Assembly: GCF_000364605.1 (NCBI RefSeq)
Contig: NZ_KB822580.1
Span: 66,823-130,822, forward strand
Direction of reading: 5' to 3'
DNA: 64,000 nucleotides
DNA from: Nocardioides sp. Iso805N
GTDB lineage: Bacteria > Actinomycetota > Actinomycetes > Propionibacteriales > Nocardioidaceae
Each line of letters starts with the position of its first letter. The stretch's first letter is position 1. This document shows positions 41,710 through 52,592 of this stretch, in pieces. The translations under genes were made by a program, and so were the position numbers. The notes beneath the pieces were generated by a model. It searched no databases. It was not told the origin of the DNA and saw only the letters and a program-made list of their open reading frames with translations.

Positions 41710-42762
41710 ATGACCATCGAGACGACAGGCATCGGCGACCAGACCCTCGAGGAGGCCTACGAGCGTCTGCACCGGACCGGGCCGGAGTTCGACGGCGGGC
41801 TCAGCAACCACGGCCCGATGGCGGTGGAGGCGCTGGTGCGGCACGGCCACGAGGACGACGTCGGGCAGTGGGTCGACGGCTACCGGCGTCGGCTGACCGA
41901 GCCGCCGCGGCCCTCCGAGCGGATCACCGCCGAGACCTGGCGGGCGGCGCTGGGCGACATCCGAAGGCTGGGCGACTGGCCGGTCTGGTTCGCTGAGCAG
42001 CTGCAGGAGAAGCCGTGGGGCGACGTACTCGCGACGTGGTGGCCGCGGCTGCTGCCCGGCATCGCCGCCGGTGCCACCCACGGTGCCATCCGCACCGGCC
42101 ACGCCGTGCGTGCCCTGCGTGAGGGCGGCGAGACGCCGGCACGGCTCGACGAGCTCGCCCAAGCTCTCGGCTACTGGGCGACCCGCTGGCTCCCGGTGCC
42201 CGCGACGGCCGGTCCGACCGGCCGGCTCGCGCTGGAGACCGCGCTCGCGCTGGTCCCGACCGTCCCGGAGCAGTACGGCGGCATCAGCCACCGGCTCGCA
42301 CAGCTCACCGAGCTGCCCGGTTGGGCCGATGCCCAGCAGCGCGTCCTGCCGCCGGTCGCCGCGGAGGAGGCCGAGACCTGGCTGGCGGCGCTGGTGACGG
42401 CGGCCGTGCACCGCTACGCCACCCACGCCCACGGCAACCCGGTGATGCTGGTGCACGCCGCGACCGCACCCAACGCCGTCCTGCGCACGCTGCCGTCGCT
42501 ACCGCGCGAGCTGTGGGTGTGCAGTGCGGTGACGGCGTGGTCGGCCGCCGCCGCGATCCACGCCGCCTACGCGCCTTCCGAGGGTTTCGCCGTCGGACGT
42601 CCGGTCGACGGCCCCGACGAGGTCTTCGCGCGCGCCGTAAGGCACGGCGACGAGCACGCCATCAAGCTGGCCGACACCGCCCTCGACGTGCACGCCTGGA
42701 CCGGCGACCCGCTCGCCCTCGCCGCCGCACTGCGTGCGCTGGAGCTGATCGAGGCCGTCTGA
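41710..42762 (+). CDS. Questin oxidase-like protein (DUF4243)
   Basis: 350 residues. The N terminus contains LSNHGPMAVEALVRHGHEDDV near residue 35 and WVDGYRRRL, and later parts have LLPGIAAGATHGAIRTGHAVRAL with conserved His residues, the pattern of the questin-oxidase family. The fungal enzyme opens an anthraquinone ring in a Baeyer-Villiger-type reaction. The gene sits directly behind a SoxR box, so it is probably induced by redox-active compounds such as quinones and may destroy them. I chose the ATG at 41710; an upstream TTG lies inside the SoxR box. Assignment rests on remembered family pattern. Confidence 0.75.
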   Translation: MTIETTGIGDQTLEEAYERLHRTGPEFDGGLSNHGPMAVEALVRHGHEDDVGQWVDGYRRRLTEPPRPSERITAETWRAALGDIRRLGDWPVWFAEQLQEKPWGDVLATWWPRLLPGIAAGATHGAIRTGHAVRALREGGETPARLDELAQALGYWATRWLPVPATAGPTGRLALETALALVPTVPEQYGGISHRLAQLTELPGWADAQQRVLPPVAAEEAETWLAALVTAAVHRYATHAHGNPVMLVHAATAPNAVLRTLPSLPRELWVCSAVTAWSAAAAIHAAYAPSEGFAVGRPVDGPDEVFARAVRHGDEHAIKLADTALDVHAWTGDPLALAAALRALELIEAV

Positions 42763-42783
42763 GTGGGGCGGACGAGCGGTGAC

Positions 42784-43833
42784 TCAGCGTGCCATCTCGG
42801 CCTTCGGCGCGTGGTCCACGACGGTCGTGGTCACCGATGTCAGCATCGTGGTCTTGTCCCGATCCATCCCGGGTACGTCGGGGAAGTCGGGGTCGGTCCC
42901 GCGTTCACCGACGTACTGCCCCGTCCGGGCGTCGAAGATCATCTGAAAGTGGCTGCCGCGGGCCCCGATCGCAATGCCGGCGCGTCCGTCGAGCGTGGTC
43001 ACGCCTTGCTGGACTGCCATGCCAGGTGTCGCGGCGAGGGCGCTGAAGAGCGCGCTCCGGATGGCAGCGGGTGCCAGGCCGCTACGCAGCACCTCGCTGT
43101 AGACCTCCTCGAACTTGTACGCCAGCCCGGAGCCCTCGCTGTGATCTGACTTCTGGATGGCCGCGAGCAGGGCTTGCGGGTTGCGGGGTAGCTCCGCGTA
43201 CCAGTGCGGGTCATAGGTCTTGACGTACGTCCCGACGCCGTGCAAGGCCTCGCTCGGCTGCTGATGGGTGCGGGTCGGCGTGCCCTGGTCCAGGAAGTCG
43301 GTGCTGTTGTTGCGCAGCACTTTGGTCCCTTCGCGGAATGTCCAGGGGGCGTCCACGTCGTGCGGGATCCAGATAGTCCGGGTGTACTGCTCTTCGCTCA
43401 CCTCGGGACGCCCGTCCTCGCCGACCAGGGTCTTTCCGTTGGTCCCGCCAGCGATGCCCCAGCTCCGTTGGACCAGCGTGATCCTCAGGTACTGCCCCGG
43501 CCCGACGACCGGGTCGTGCTGCGCGAGTGCCGCGTGCGCCGCCCGCTCGAAGACGGCGGCAGCAGCAGGAGCGCCGCCCACCTCACGGTCGCCGAGGCGG
43601 ACCGTCACGGCACCGGCGGCGACGACGGAGGCCGCCACTCCGACAGCGACGGCGTACCGCAGTCGACGCCGGCGCCGGGCCGAGGTGACCTTCGCGCGCA
43701 TCGTCTCGGTGGTGGCCGCTCGGCGTACGGCGACGCGCGCCGCGATCAGCGCCTCCTCGGCCGCCGGCGGCACCTGACCGGCGCGCTCGAGCTCGGTCCA
43801 GGGGTCTGTGGGCTGGGTGTCGGTCGGGGTCAT
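42784..43833 (-). CDS. CU044_5270-type membrane-anchored protein, partner of the ECF sigma gene
   Basis: 349 residues. The N-terminal about 65 residues are cytoplasmic (DPWTELERAGQVPPAAEEAL..., Arg-rich end), followed by one membrane segment (YAVAVGVAASVVAAGAVTV) and a large outer domain. The arrangement resembles the CU044_5270 family usually found next to ECF sigma genes in actinobacteria. The ATG overlaps the sigma stop (ATGA). It may act as an anti-sigma or signal-sensing partner, though no zinc-binding anti-sigma motif is visible. Function unknown. Confidence 0.75.
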   Translation of the reverse strand: MTPTDTQPTDPWTELERAGQVPPAAEEALIAARVAVRRAATTETMRAKVTSARRRRRLRYAVAVGVAASVVAAGAVTVRLGDREVGGAPAAAAVFERAAHAALAQHDPVVGPGQYLRITLVQRSWGIAGGTNGKTLVGEDGRPEVSEEQYTRTIWIPHDVDAPWTFREGTKVLRNNSTDFLDQGTPTRTHQQPSEALHGVGTYVKTYDPHWYAELPRNPQALLAAIQKSDHSEGSGLAYKFEEVYSEVLRSGLAPAAIRSALFSALAATPGMAVQQGVTTLDGRAGIAIGARGSHFQMIFDARTGQYVGERGTDPDFPDVPGMDRDKTTMLTSVTTTVVDHAPKAEMAR

Positions 43834-44411
43834 GACTGCGGGCCTCCGGGGACGGTGGTGGCGGATATGTTCCAAGCGGTGGTGATGCGCGCGCGGGCCC
43901 TGTGCAGCCGCGAGCGGGCGGTTCCGGCTGGGATGCCGAGCACGGCGGCCGCTTCGCTGGGGGTGAGCTGCTCCCAGGCGATCACCAGGAGCACTTCGCG
44001 CTCCTCGACCGGAAGGGCGGCCAGGGCATCGCGGAGCGCGTGGGCGGTGCCGGCAGCGTCGAGTCTCCGGTCGACGGCGTCCCAGTCATCGAGGTAGGCG
44101 TCGCCGGGGGAGTCGGGCGTGCCGGCCGCGCTCGCCACGGCCACCGGTGACTCGCGCACGCTGCTGCGCAGGTGGCTGAAGAGCACGTGGCGAGCGATGC
44201 CGAACATCCATGCCGCGACCTCCGCACGGCTCTCGTCGTACTGGTGCCGACCGCGGAAGGCGGCCAGCCAGACCTCGCTGAGCAGGTCGTCGGCATGCTC
44301 GGGGGCTCGCCGGCGCAGATAGGCGTGCACGCGGGGACCCAGCGAGGTGACGAGCTCCTCGAAGGCATGCGGGTCGCGCAGCGATCTCGCCACGATGTCG
44401 GGGTCGGACAC
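43830..44411 (-). CDS. ECF-type RNA polymerase sigma factor
   Basis: 193 residues. Region 2 (AFEELVTSLGPRVHAYLRRR and DDLLSEVWLAAFRG, residues about 13-55) binds core polymerase and the -10. Region 4 (LPVEEREVLLVIAWEQLTPSEAAAVLGIPAGTARSRLHRAR) is the -35-reading helix-turn-helix. A 20-25-residue variable loop separates them. The GTG at 44411 follows AGGAGAGG; the frame is open further upstream without a better start. The signal is unknown; the coupled membrane protein probably controls it. Confidence 0.92.
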   Translation of the reverse strand: MSDPDIVARSLRDPHAFEELVTSLGPRVHAYLRRRAPEHADDLLSEVWLAAFRGRHQYDESRAEVAAWMFGIARHVLFSHLRSSVRESPVAVASAAGTPDSPGDAYLDDWDAVDRRLDAAGTAHALRDALAALPVEEREVLLVIAWEQLTPSEAAAVLGIPAGTARSRLHRARARITTAWNISATTVPGGPQS

Positions 44412-44565
44412 GTACCTCTCCTGTCCGGGCCGGAGGGCCCACACCGGATTCTTCGCGAAGCGGCGGCGTAGCGTTCGCGCCGCCGCGCCGGGACCGGGTC
44501 CCGATGGGTGTCCACAGTCACGAGTTGGTTCCGCCGCCGGCGTCCGTCGCCGATACTCTTGGCCG

Positions 44566-45903
44566 GTGAGCACTCAACCCGTGGCCCCCGCCTCCGCCGC
44601 CGGCTCGCGCCCCTTGGGCGTGGCCCTACTGGGCTGCGGTGTCGTCGGCTCCCAGGTGGTCCGGCTGCTGCACGAGCAGGCCGACGACCTGGCGGCGCGG
44701 ATCGGCGCCCCGGTCGTGCTCAAGGGCGTCGCCGTACGCCGCCTGGATGCTCCCCGCGATGCCGACGTGCCCGCTGGCCTGCTCACCACCGATGCGGCCA
44801 CCCTCGTCGCGCGCGACGACGTCGACATCGTGGTCGAGGTGATCGGTGGCATCGAGCCGGCCCGCGCGCTGATCCTGTCTGCGCTGGAGAGCGGCGCCAG
44901 CGTCGTCACCGCCAACAAGGCGCTGCTGGCCGAGGACGGCGCCACCCTCTTCGAGGCCGCCGAGAAGGCCGGTCGCGACCTCTACTACGAGGCCGCCGTC
45001 GCCGGTGCCATCCCGATCCTGCGCCCGCTGCGCGACTCGCTCGCCGGTGACCGGGTGACCAAGGTGATCGGCATCGTCAACGGCACCACCAACTACATCC
45101 TGGACAAGATGGACACGTTCGGGTCCGGCTTCGCCGAGGCACTGGCCGAGGCCCAGGAGCTGGGCTATGCGGAGGCCGACCCGACCGCCGACGTGGAGGC
45201 GTTCGACGCCGCTGCCAAGGCCGCGATCCTGGCCAGCCTGGCCTTCCACACCCGGGTGACCGGCAGCGACGTGCACCGCGAAGGCATCTCGGACGTCACC
45301 GCCGCCGACGTCGCCTCTGCCAAGGACATGGGCTGCGTGGTCAAGCTCCTGGCCATCGCCGAGCTCAAGGAGGACGCCGACGGCCAGAGCGCCGTGAGCG
45401 CCCGGGTCCACCCGGCGATGATCCCCAGGGAGCACCCGCTGGCGAGCGTGCGCGACGCCTACAACGCCGTCTTCGTCGAGTCCGAGGCCGCCGGGCAGCT
45501 GATGTTCTACGGCCGCGGGGCCGGTGGCGCCCCGACCGCCAGTGCTGTCCTCGGTGACCTCGTCACGGTCGCGCGCAACCTGGTGGCCGGCACCAAGGGC
45601 GTCGCCGCGTCGGCGTACGCCGCCCGGGCCGTGCTGCCGATGGGGGAGACGCTGACCCGCTACCACGTCGCCATCGACGTTGACGACCGGGCGGGCGTGC
45701 TCTCGGCGGTCGCGCTGGCCTTCGCCGAGCACGGCGTCTCGATCCAGACCGTGCGTCAGGAGGGCCGAGGCGCCGACGCGCAGCTGGTGGTCGTCTCGCA
45801 CACCGCGACCGACGCCCAGCTCAGCGCGACGGTCGACCGGCTCCGCACCATGGACATCGTGCGTGACGTCACCTCGGTGATGCGCGTGGAGGGAGAAGAA
45901 TGA
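44566..45903 (+). CDS. hom: Homoserine dehydrogenase
   Basis: NAD(P)H-dependent reduction of aspartate semialdehyde to homoserine, 445 residues. Nucleotide-binding VALLGCGVVGSQVV is near residue 18. VIGGIEPA, VTANKALLA, YYEAAVAGAIPI and VNGTTNYILDKM are the catalytic-domain blocks. A C-terminal ACT domain (HVAIDVDDRAGVLSAVALAF) should bind threonine for feedback. The GTG at 44566 has TACTCT six bases before it, so the transcript may be leaderless. thrC overlaps its stop. Confidence 0.97.
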   Translation: MSTQPVAPASAAGSRPLGVALLGCGVVGSQVVRLLHEQADDLAARIGAPVVLKGVAVRRLDAPRDADVPAGLLTTDAATLVARDDVDIVVEVIGGIEPARALILSALESGASVVTANKALLAEDGATLFEAAEKAGRDLYYEAAVAGAIPILRPLRDSLAGDRVTKVIGIVNGTTNYILDKMDTFGSGFAEALAEAQELGYAEADPTADVEAFDAAAKAAILASLAFHTRVTGSDVHREGISDVTAADVASAKDMGCVVKLLAIAELKEDADGQSAVSARVHPAMIPREHPLASVRDAYNAVFVESEAAGQLMFYGRGAGGAPTASAVLGDLVTVARNLVAGTKGVAASAYAARAVLPMGETLTRYHVAIDVDDRAGVLSAVALAFAEHGVSIQTVRQEGRGADAQLVVVSHTATDAQLSATVDRLRTMDIVRDVTSVMRVEGEE

Positions 45904-46970
45904 GCACCACTCACCAGTGGCGGGGCCTGATCGAGGAGTACCGCGAGCTGCTCGACATCCCGGCGGCGACGCCGGCGATCACCCTCGGCGAGGGCGGCAC
46001 GCCGCTGGTCCACTCCGAGTGGCTCTCCGGCGTCACCGGCGGTGACGTCTGGATCAAGGTCGAGGGCGCGAACCCGACCGGTTCGTTCAAGGACCGCGGC
46101 ATGACCGCCGCCATCTCGGTGGCGGTGCACGAGGGTGCCAAGGCCTGCGTCTGCGCCTCGACAGGCAACACGTCGGCTTCGATGGCCGCGTACGCCGCCA
46201 AGGCCGGCCTCACCCCGATCGTCCTCGTGCCGGACGGCAAGATCTCGGCCAGCAAGATGGCTCAGGCGCTGGTGCACGGCGCTCAGGTGCTGCGGGTGCG
46301 CGGCAACTTCGACGACTGCCTGAAGATGTCGCGCGGGCTCGCCGAGCACTACCCGGTCGCGCTGGTCAACAGTGTCAACCCTGTCCGTCTGGAGGGTCAG
46401 AAGACCGCCTCCTTCGAGGTCGTCGACCGGCTCGGCGACGCTCCGGACTTCCACCTGATGCCGATCGGCAACGCCGGCAACATGAGTGCCTACTGGCTCG
46501 GCTACACCCAGTACCTCGCGGCAGGCAAGGCCACCAGGACCCCCGTCATGCGGGCGTTCCAGGCAGAGGGTGCCGCGCCGCTGGTGCTCGGTCGCCCGGT
46601 CGAGCACCCGGAGACCCGCGCCACCGCGATCCGGATCGGCAACCCTGCCTCCTGGAAGCTGGCCGAAGCGGCCAAGGCCGCCTCGGGCGGTCGGTTCAAG
46701 GCGCTCTCCGACGACCAGATCCTGGCCGCCCAGGCGGAGTTGGCCCGTCGCGACGGCATCTTCGTCGAGCCCGCCTCCGCCGCGGGTGTGGCCGGTCTGC
46801 TCGCCGACGTCGCCGCGGGTGACTCCTACGCGGGCAAGGTCACCGTCATCACCGTCACCGGTCATGGTCTGAAGGACACGGTCACCGCGCTCGAGTACTT
46901 CGGCGAGGTGCCGGACGTGGTCGTGGACGCCGACATCGACGCCGCGGCCGCGGCCGCCGGCCTGATCTGA
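45900..46970 (+). CDS. thrC: Threonine synthase
   Basis: PLP enzyme turning O-phosphohomoserine into threonine, 356 residues, the short bacterial form. The Schiff-base lysine is in NPTGSFKDRGMT near residue 60. STGNTSASMAAYAAKAG and the phosphate-binding PIGNAGNMSAYW match the family. The ATG overlaps the hom stop (ATGA), and thrB starts 17 bases after its end. Confidence 0.97.
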   Translation: MSTTHQWRGLIEEYRELLDIPAATPAITLGEGGTPLVHSEWLSGVTGGDVWIKVEGANPTGSFKDRGMTAAISVAVHEGAKACVCASTGNTSASMAAYAAKAGLTPIVLVPDGKISASKMAQALVHGAQVLRVRGNFDDCLKMSRGLAEHYPVALVNSVNPVRLEGQKTASFEVVDRLGDAPDFHLMPIGNAGNMSAYWLGYTQYLAAGKATRTPVMRAFQAEGAAPLVLGRPVEHPETRATAIRIGNPASWKLAEAAKAASGGRFKALSDDQILAAQAELARRDGIFVEPASAAGVAGLLADVAAGDSYAGKVTVITVTGHGLKDTVTALEYFGEVPDVVVDADIDAAAAAAGLI

Positions 46971-46987
46971 CCGGCGGGATCACCTCG

Positions 46988-47893
46988 ATGGGGAAGACGT
47001 TCGTTGCTGCGCCTGTCACCATCACGGTGCCTGCCACCTCGGCCAATCTGGGCCCCGGGTTCGACTCGCTCGGCCTCGCCCTCGACCTGCGAGACACGCT
47101 GGTCGGCGAGGTGCTGCCGGCGGGCCTCGAGGTCGAGGTCAGCGGCGCGGGCTCCGAGGCGGTGCCGCGCGACGAGTCCCATCTGGTGGTGCGTTCGATG
47201 CGGGCCGCGTTCGAGGTGCTGGGGGAGCAGCCCCCGGGGCTGCGGCTGAGCTGCCGCAACGTCATCCCGCATGCCCGCGGCCTGGGCTCCTCCTCAGCGG
47301 CCATCGTGGGCGGCATCGTGCTCGCCCGCGCGCTGGTCGCCGACGGGGTCGCACGGCTCGACGACGACGCCGCGTTCCGGCTGGCCGCCGAGATCGAGGG
47401 TCATCCCGACAACGTCGCCCCTGCGATGTACGGCGGTTTCACCATCTCCGGGCACGAGGCTGATGCGTTCTACTCCGTGCCCTCGCCGGTCGCCGCCGGC
47501 ATCGGCGCGGTGGTCTTCGTCCCGCCCACCGGCGTGGAGACCAAGGTCGCCCGTGGGCTGCTGCCCGCGACGGTCCCGCACGCCGATGCCGCAGCCGATG
47601 CCGGTCGCACCGCCCTGCTCGTGGCCGCGTTGGCCTGTCGGCCCGACCAGCTGCTGCGCGCCACCCGGGACTACCTTCACCAGGACTATCGCCGCCCGGC
47701 GATGCCGGAGTCGCTGGCTCTGGTGGACGCGCTGCGCGCCGACGGCGTACCTGCTGTCGTGTCCGGCGCCGGCCCCACCGTGCTCGCCCTCGTCGACGGT
47801 GGGGACGCCCGCGCGCTCCTCGCCCGTACGCCGCAGGGCTGGACCTGCCACGCCCTCGACATCGACCCGACCGGCGCGCGGGTCGAGGAATGA
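46988..47893 (+). CDS. thrB: Homoserine kinase
   Basis: GHMP kinase making O-phosphohomoserine for ThrC, 301 residues. It opens with VTITVPATSANLGPGFDSLGLALDL and has the ATP loop ARGLGSSSAAIVGG near residue 96 and HPDNVAPAMYGGFTI. It completes the hom-thrC-thrB threonine operon. The ATG at 46988 starts right at the family N terminus. Confidence 0.97.
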   Translation: MGKTFVAAPVTITVPATSANLGPGFDSLGLALDLRDTLVGEVLPAGLEVEVSGAGSEAVPRDESHLVVRSMRAAFEVLGEQPPGLRLSCRNVIPHARGLGSSSAAIVGGIVLARALVADGVARLDDDAAFRLAAEIEGHPDNVAPAMYGGFTISGHEADAFYSVPSPVAAGIGAVVFVPPTGVETKVARGLLPATVPHADAAADAGRTALLVAALACRPDQLLRATRDYLHQDYRRPAMPESLALVDALRADGVPAVVSGAGPTVLALVDGGDARALLARTPQGWTCHALDIDPTGARVEE

Positions 47894-48139
47894 TTCACGC
47901 CACACCAGTGCTACATTGATCAAGCGCTGACGATGTCGGCGTAGTACCCAACTGTGCAGCGGCACTCATCTGCTCTGCCTCGAAGGTGCGCGCCTTCCTC
48001 CAGTTCCCGTGCAGATCTGCTCTGCGCAACCGCCGAGACCGCAGGTCGGTCCCCCGTCGGGGAGGGAGGTTCTGACAAAGACAAACCGTCGGCTGCACCG
48101 TCCGGTGCGCCCGGCTGTGATACGTGGGAAGGACCTCAC
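47894..48139. other. Rho leader region
   Basis: 246 bases between thrB and rho. TACATT (47912-47917) could be a -10 without a clear -35. The plus frame of rho stays open back to 47954, but the extra sequence looks non-coding and has no ribosome site. A long untranslated leader would suit the known self-control of Rho; no specific element was identified. Confidence 0.45.
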
Positions 48140-50140
<2,001 letters not shown>

Positions 50141-50196
50141 TCGGCCCGACGCCTGCCTGAACGACGGTCGCCGCGTGACCAGGACCCCCGAGGGAA

Positions 50197-50226
50197 TTGG
50201 TTCGCGGCGGCTGTTGTTCCTATCAT
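50197..50226 (+). promoter_or_regulatory. Predicted promoter of rpmE
   Basis: TTGGTT (50197-50202), 18-base spacer, TATCAT (50221-50226). It lies 70 bases before the rpmE start in the rho-rpmE gap. Confidence 0.5.
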
Positions 50227-50295
50227 TGCCCGTCGGTTCCGGTTCACGTCTCGCATCCGCGTAGACGACCCGGCGCCCCAAGAGATGAGGACACC

Positions 50296-50508
50296 ATGAA
50301 GGCTGACATCCACCCGACCTACGTGGAGACCGAGGTCACCTGCACCTGCGGCGCCACGTTCACGACCCGCAGCACCAAGACGGGCGGCGTCATCCGCGCC
50401 GACGTCTGCAGCGCGTGCCACCCCTTCTACACCGGCAAGCAGAAGATCCTCGACACCGGCGGCCGCGTGGCCCGCTTCGAGGCTCGCTACGGCAAGAAGA
50501 ACAAGTAG
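50296..50508 (+). CDS. rpmE: Ribosomal protein bL31, zinc-binding type
   Basis: 70 residues. Cys16, Cys18, Cys38 and Cys41 (CTCG and CSAC) form the zinc site of the C+ form of L31, which is replaced by a cysteine-free form when zinc is scarce. KADIHP-x-Y near the start and [17 protein letters not shown] are conserved. It is followed by a strong terminator. Confidence 0.97.
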   Translation: MKADIHPTYVETEVTCTCGATFTTRSTKTGGVIRADVCSACHPFYTGKQKILDTGGRVARFEARYGKKNK

Positions 50509-50517
50509 CGCCTTCCG

Positions 50518-50554
50518 AGCGCCGACCTTTCCCCGCGCGGGGAAGGTCGGCGCT
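50518..50554 (+). terminator. Terminator after rpmE
   Basis: Arms of 16-17 bases, AGCGCCGACCTT then CCCC and complement, with one extra T bulged and a short GCGC loop. CGTCATTTC follows, so the U-tract is weak. Confidence 0.8.
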
Positions 50555-50598
50555 CGTCATTTCTGCACGTGTAGGGATCCAACGTCCAGGAGGCGCAG

Positions 50599-51678
50599 AT
50601 GGCGCAGTTCGAGGCAGTAGAAGGGCTCGTCGAGGAGCACGCCACGCTGGAGATGCGGCTGGCGGAGCCCGAGACGCACGCCGACGCACGGCTCGCCAAG
50701 CGGCTCAACCAGCGCTACTCCGAGCTCAACGCGATCATCGGCGCCTGGCGTGAGTGGGGCCAACTCGCCGAGGACATCGAGGCCGCCCGCGAGCTCGCCG
50801 CCGAGGATCCCGCCTTCGCCGAGGAGGCCGAGGCCCTGACCGTACGCCGCGGCGAGGCCGAGGAGCGGCTGCGGCGTCTGCTGGTGCCCCGTGATCCGGC
50901 GGACGACAAGGACACCCTCCTCGAGGTCAAGTCGGGGGAGGGCGGCGAGGAGTCCGCCCTCTTCGCCGCCGACCTGCTGCGGATGTACACCCGTTACGCC
51001 GAGCGGCTCGGCTGGAAGGTCGAGATCCTCGACGCCAACGAGTCCGACCTGGGCGGCTACAAGTCCGTCACGGTCGCGGTGAAGGCCAAGGGCACGCCCG
51101 AGCCGGGCCAGACGCCGTACGCGCTGTTGAAGTTCGAGGGCGGGGTGCACCGCGTGCAGCGGGTGCCGGTCACCGAGAGCCAGGGCCGGGTGCACACGTC
51201 GGCCGCCGGTGTCCTGGTGATGCCCGAGGCCGAGCAGGTCGACGTCGAGATCAACGACAACGACCTGCGCATCGACGTCTTCCGCAGCTCGGGTCCCGGC
51301 GGCCAGAGCGTCAACACCACCGACTCGGCGGTCAGGATCACCCACCTGCCCACCGGGATCGTGGTCAGCTGCCAGAACGAGAAGTCGCAGCTGCAGAACA
51401 AGGACCAGGCGTTGCGCATCCTGCGTTCCCGACTGCTGCAGGCCGCACAGGAGGCCGCCGATGCCGAGGCCAGCGATGCCCGGCGCAGCCAGGTGCGCAC
51501 CGTGGACCGCTCCGAGCGGATCCGCACCTACAACTTCCCGGAGAACCGCATCTCCGACCACCGCACCGGCTACAAGGCCTACAACCTCGACCAGGTGCTC
51601 GACGGCGACCTCGGTCCGGTCATCTCCTCGGCGGTCGACGCGGACCTGGCCGCTCGGCTGGAGGCGCTGGAGAAGTGA
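50599..51678 (+). CDS. prfA: Peptide chain release factor 1
   Basis: Reads UAA/UAG and releases the peptide, 359 residues. The GGQ motif is in [17 protein letters not shown] near residue 234. The stop-codon-reading P-x-T is PVT in [17 protein letters not shown]; many bacteria have PAT. The N-terminal helical domain and [16 protein letters not shown] C terminus are normal. It is coupled to prmC, whose product methylates its GGQ glutamine. Confidence 0.97.
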   Translation: MAQFEAVEGLVEEHATLEMRLAEPETHADARLAKRLNQRYSELNAIIGAWREWGQLAEDIEAARELAAEDPAFAEEAEALTVRRGEAEERLRRLLVPRDPADDKDTLLEVKSGEGGEESALFAADLLRMYTRYAERLGWKVEILDANESDLGGYKSVTVAVKAKGTPEPGQTPYALLKFEGGVHRVQRVPVTESQGRVHTSAAGVLVMPEAEQVDVEINDNDLRIDVFRSSGPGGQSVNTTDSAVRITHLPTGIVVSCQNEKSQLQNKDQALRILRSRLLQAAQEAADAEASDARRSQVRTVDRSERIRTYNFPENRISDHRTGYKAYNLDQVLDGDLGPVISSAVDADLAARLEALEK

Positions 51679-52592
51679 GCGACTCGATCAAGCGGCGTGA
51701 GGTGATCGCCGCGGCGACGCAACGGCTGCGCGAGGGCGGCGTCGCGAGCCCCGAGTACGACGCGGCAGAGCTTCTCGCCCATGTCCTGGGCACTGGCCGC
51801 GCCCAGCTCGTCCTGGTGGACGAGGTGGCCGCCGACCGTGCGGACGCCTTCGAGCAGTTGGTCGCCCGCCGTGCCGCTCGCGAGCCGCTGCAGCACCTGA
51901 CCGGGGTGGCGCACTTCCGGCACGTGGAGCTCGCGGTCGGCCCCGGTGTCTTCGTGCCGCGCCCGGAGACCGAGCTGCTGGCCGGCTGGGCGATCGAGGC
52001 CCTTCGACAGGCTCAGGGACCGGGCTCCGTGCCAGCGGGACCGGGCTCCGTGCCAGCAGGACCGGACGCCGAGCCCGTCGAGGCGCCTGTCGTGGTCGAC
52101 CTGTGCACGGGTTCCGGTGCGATCGCCAAGGCCATCAAGGACGAGGTCCCGGCTGCCTCAGTGCACGCCGTGGAGCTGAGCGAGGACGCCTACCCCTGGG
52201 CGGAGCGCAACCTCGCCGGTGCCGGTATCGACCTGCGGCAGGGCGACATGGCCACGGCGTTCACCGACCTCGACGGCGCTGTCGACGTGGTGGTCTGCAA
52301 TCCGCCCTACATCCCGCTCGAGGCGTGGGAGTCGGTGGCGGCCGAGGCGCGCGACCACGACCCGCACCTGGCCCTGTTCTCCGGTCAGGACGGCCTGGAT
52401 GCGATCCGCGTCCTGGAGCGACGCGCAGCGCAGCTGCTTCGCCTCGGCGGCGTGGTCGGCTTCGAGCACGCCGACGAGCAGGGTGAGCTGGCCCCGGCCA
52501 TCTTCAGTGCCACCGGACGCTGGACCGACGTACGCGATCACCAGGACCTGGCAGGTCGGCCGCGCTTCGTGACCGCGAGGCTGGCACGATGA
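51675..52592 (+). CDS. prmC: Release factor glutamine methyltransferase with low-complexity insert
   Basis: SAM-dependent methylation of the GGQ glutamine of release factors, 305 residues. The N-terminal helical domain ([15 protein letters not shown]) precedes [24 protein letters not shown] is SAM motif I, and the catalytic NPPY is in [14 protein letters not shown] near residue 210. Residues about 112-136 (repeated GPGSVPA) form an insert between [10 protein letters not shown] and motif I, encoded by two 21-bp tandem repeats inside an inverted repeat. The GTG overlaps the prfA stop. Confidence 0.95.
   Translation: MSDSIKRREVIAAATQRLREGGVASPEYDAAELLAHVLGTGRAQLVLVDEVAADRADAFEQLVARRAAREPLQHLTGVAHFRHVELAVGPGVFVPRPETELLAGWAIEALRQAQGPGSVPAGPGSVPAGPDAEPVEAPVVVDLCTGSGAIAKAIKDEVPAASVHAVELSEDAYPWAERNLAGAGIDLRQGDMATAFTDLDGAVDVVVCNPPYIPLEAWESVAAEARDHDPHLALFSGQDGLDAIRVLERRAAQLLRLGGVVGFEHADEQGELAPAIFSATGRWTDVRDHQDLAGRPRFVTARLAR
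52005..52087. repeat. Repeat insert in prmC, includes the dispersed 17-bp repeat
   Basis: CGACAGGCTC (52005-52014) pairs at 9 of 10 positions with GAGCCCGTCG (52071-52080). Between them are two 21-bp copies (52018-52038 and 52039-52059) differing by one base. GAGCCCGTCGAGGCGCC at 52071-52087 differs by one base from the two copies in cobN. It reads as an in-frame mobile palindromic element. Confidence 0.85.

Noticed and set aside
47954..48139. Longer N terminus of Rho
   Set aside because: No ribosome site at the upstream start, and the predicted residues do not resemble Rho; the GTG at 48140 gives the usual N terminus.
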